6,737 bases of DNA, taken from NCBI GenBank assembly GCA_002715785.1, contig PBAA01000035.1, positions 23,696 through 30,432 of the forward strand, written 5' to 3'. This document shows positions 5,409 to 6,737 of this stretch, piece after piece. A program made the position numbers and the translations under genes. The notes below the pieces were generated by a model that saw only the letters and a list, made by a program, of their open reading frames with translations, did no database searches and was not told the DNA's origin. Position 1 is the first letter of the stretch; the number at the start of each line of letters is the position of its first letter. The DNA is from Gammaproteobacteria bacterium (GTDB lineage Bacteria; Pseudomonadota; Gammaproteobacteria; Pseudomonadales; Azotimanducaceae).

Positions 5409-6737
5409 TTACTGTCTCACCCGCAAAGAATCTGGATCGTACATCGGCCGGAGGCTCGCGGCAGCTGGAAATCTAGTGCCTGCGATCTCGATTTCAAATG
5501 CACCGCTATCTATAAAGGCGCGGGTTATCGGGTGCTTAGCGCTGATATAGCCGAGAGCCACGTTCCCACCCAAGGTGTGGCCATAATTCGCTGATGTGAC
5601 ATAACCAATCTGCTCTCCGTCTCGAAAAATTGGCTCGTCGTGGTACGGCCGAGCATTTTGGTCGGGTAAAAGAAATTGTGTTAGCCGGCGGACTACGCCC
5701 TCATCTCGTTGGCGGAGTAACGCGGCCTTACCGATAAACGCGATCTCTTTATCGAAGGCACAAGCGAAGCCAAGACCGGCCTCAAGTGGCGTATCTCCGT
5801 CCCCTATATCGTGTCCCCAATGGCGATAGCCTTTTTCGATCCGACAGGAATCAAGTGCGTGATACCCCGCAAGGCCAATTCCGAGTGGTTTGCCTGCTTG
5901 GAACAAGACGTGAAAAAGCTCGACTGCTGCGTTCCACGGACAGTACAACTCCCACCCGAGCTCGCCCACGTAGGTAATGCGCTGGGCCCAACAGGCAAGG
6001 CCATTTATTTCAAGTTCTCGCCCGGTTCCAAATGGGAACGAATCGTTATCGAGATTCACAGGCGTCAATGTTGAGAGCAGTTTACGGCTTAGGGGACCCA
6101 TCACACTCAAGACCGCCCAATCTTCAGTAACGTCGGATACCGCACAGTCTATGCCCGCCGGAATATGGTCCAGTAACCAATGCCAGTCTTTACGCCTAGT
6201 TATTGGTGCGGTAATGATTCGAAAGGCGTCTTCACCGATCCTCGTGACTGTGACGTCGGCTTCGATTCCAGCTCGTTCATTCAACCATGGAGTGTAGGTG
6301 ATCGAACCTATCGCCCGACCTACCTTGTTTGCACAGATTCGTTCCAACGTACGTTCGGCATCCGAACCAATAACGTCAAATTTCGCAAATGACGTTTGAT
6401 CGTAAAGCGCTACGCGTGCTCTTGTCGTCTCGTGCTCATTTTTTTGGTTACCGTGCCAATTCTGTGGCCCGTAACTGTATTGGTATTTGGGATTTGTTCC
6501 GGGATCGGCAAACCAGTTGGCCCGCTCCCAGCCAGCTAATTCGCCGAAGCAAGCTCCCTCTGCCATAAGGTGGTCATGAAGTGGACTACAAAGTACGTTG
6601 CGGCTGGTCGTGTATTGTCGATGCGGCCAGTGCATCCCGTACAGCATACCCAGAGTCTCGCTCACTCGGTCGCGGAGATAGACAGGCTCGTTTTGGAAAG
6701 AGAAAGTACGTCGTATATCTACTTCCCAAAGATCCGG
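5409..6737 (-). CDS. Dimethylglycine/sarcosine dehydrogenase family protein, C-terminal half with GcvT folate-binding domain (N-terminus off the right edge)
   Basis: The frame is open from the right edge to TAA at 5411-5409, giving 442 visible residues. The first ones, PDLWEVDIRRTFSFQNEPVY, continue into RVSETLGMLYGMHWPHRQ, the hallmark end of the FAD oxidoreductase part of dimethylglycine and sarcosine dehydrogenases. A GTG codon at 6665 could be mistaken for a start, but family-like sequence continues upstream of it. GACFGELAGWERANWF (61-76) and YGPQNW (89-94) link to the aminomethyltransferase (GcvT) domain, about 100-330, with YVGELGWELY (256-265) and YHALDSCRIEKGYRHWG (292-308), then a GcvT C-terminal barrel. 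Known for the family: FAD oxidises an N-methylamine, and the one-carbon unit is taken up by tetrahydrofolate in the GcvT part. Full-length relatives have about 800-850 residues, so roughly 370-400, including the FAD-binding N-terminus, lie outside. The exact substrate (dimethylglycine, sarcosine, another N-methyl amino acid) is undecided. It is the most upstream operon gene seen. Confidence 0.93.
   Translation of the reverse strand, partial: PDLWEVDIRRTFSFQNEPVYLRDRVSETLGMLYGMHWPHRQYTTSRNVLCSPLHDHLMAEGACFGELAGWERANWFADPGTNPKYQYSYGPQNWHGNQKNEHETTRARVALYDQTSFAKFDVIGSDAERTLERICANKVGRAIGSITYTPWLNERAGIEADVTVTRIGEDAFRIITAPITRRKDWHWLLDHIPAGIDCAVSDVTEDWAVLSVMGPLSRKLLSTLTPVNLDNDSFPFGTGRELEINGLACWAQRITYVGELGWELYCPWNAAVELFHVLFQAGKPLGIGLAGYHALDSCRIEKGYRHWGHDIGDGDTPLEAGLGFACAFDKEIAFIGKAALLRQRDEGVVRRLTQFLLPDQNARPYHDEPIFRDGEQIGYVTSANYGHTLGGNVALGYISAKHPITRAFIDSGAFEIEIAGTRFPAAASLRPMYDPDSLRVRQ

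Overview
This 6.7 kb window is a block of catabolic or small-molecule-metabolism genes from a bacterium. The protein families (TauD/TfdA dioxygenase, dimethylglycine/sarcosine dehydrogenase, COG0523 GTPase, YtcJ amidohydrolase), the middling base composition and the tight gene packing suggest a proteobacterium, possibly a marine or soil heterotroph. That is an inference from family content; the sequence cannot name a taxon. I see no tRNA, rRNA, CRISPR array, insertion sequence or phage gene.

Layout, left to right. (1) Positions 1-910, minus strand: a TauD/TfdA-type Fe(II)/2-oxoglutarate dioxygenase with all its metal ligands visible, running off the left edge near its C-terminus. (2) Positions 911-1399: a 489-base gap between divergently transcribed genes. 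It has no convincing gene, but it holds a perfect 12-bp inverted repeat with a purine-rich loop (1111-1155) and a smaller dyad (1198-1217). (3) Positions 1400-2041, plus strand: an FMN-dependent nitroreductase-family oxidoreductase with a clear ribosome binding site. (4) Positions 2083-6737, minus strand: a compact four-gene operon read from right to left. It encodes a dimethylglycine/sarcosine dehydrogenase-family protein (the C-terminal half is in the window, and its FAD domain lies beyond the right edge), then a YtcJ-like metal-dependent amidohydrolase, a CobW/COG0523 metallochaperone GTPase, and a PhzF-family isomerase. The spacings are 5 nt, an 8-nt overlap and 5 nt, so co-transcription and translational coupling are very likely.

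How they may work together (inference): the flavoprotein would oxidatively remove an N-methyl group and pass the one-carbon unit to tetrahydrofolate. The amidohydrolase would open an amide, lactam or similar bond in the same compound or a relative. The GTPase would load metal into the amidohydrolase, whose stop codon it overlaps. The PhzF enzyme would isomerise an intermediate. This set could be a dedicated route for an N-methylated nitrogen compound that I cannot identify. The dioxygenase and nitroreductase are nearby and may or may not belong to the same pathway.
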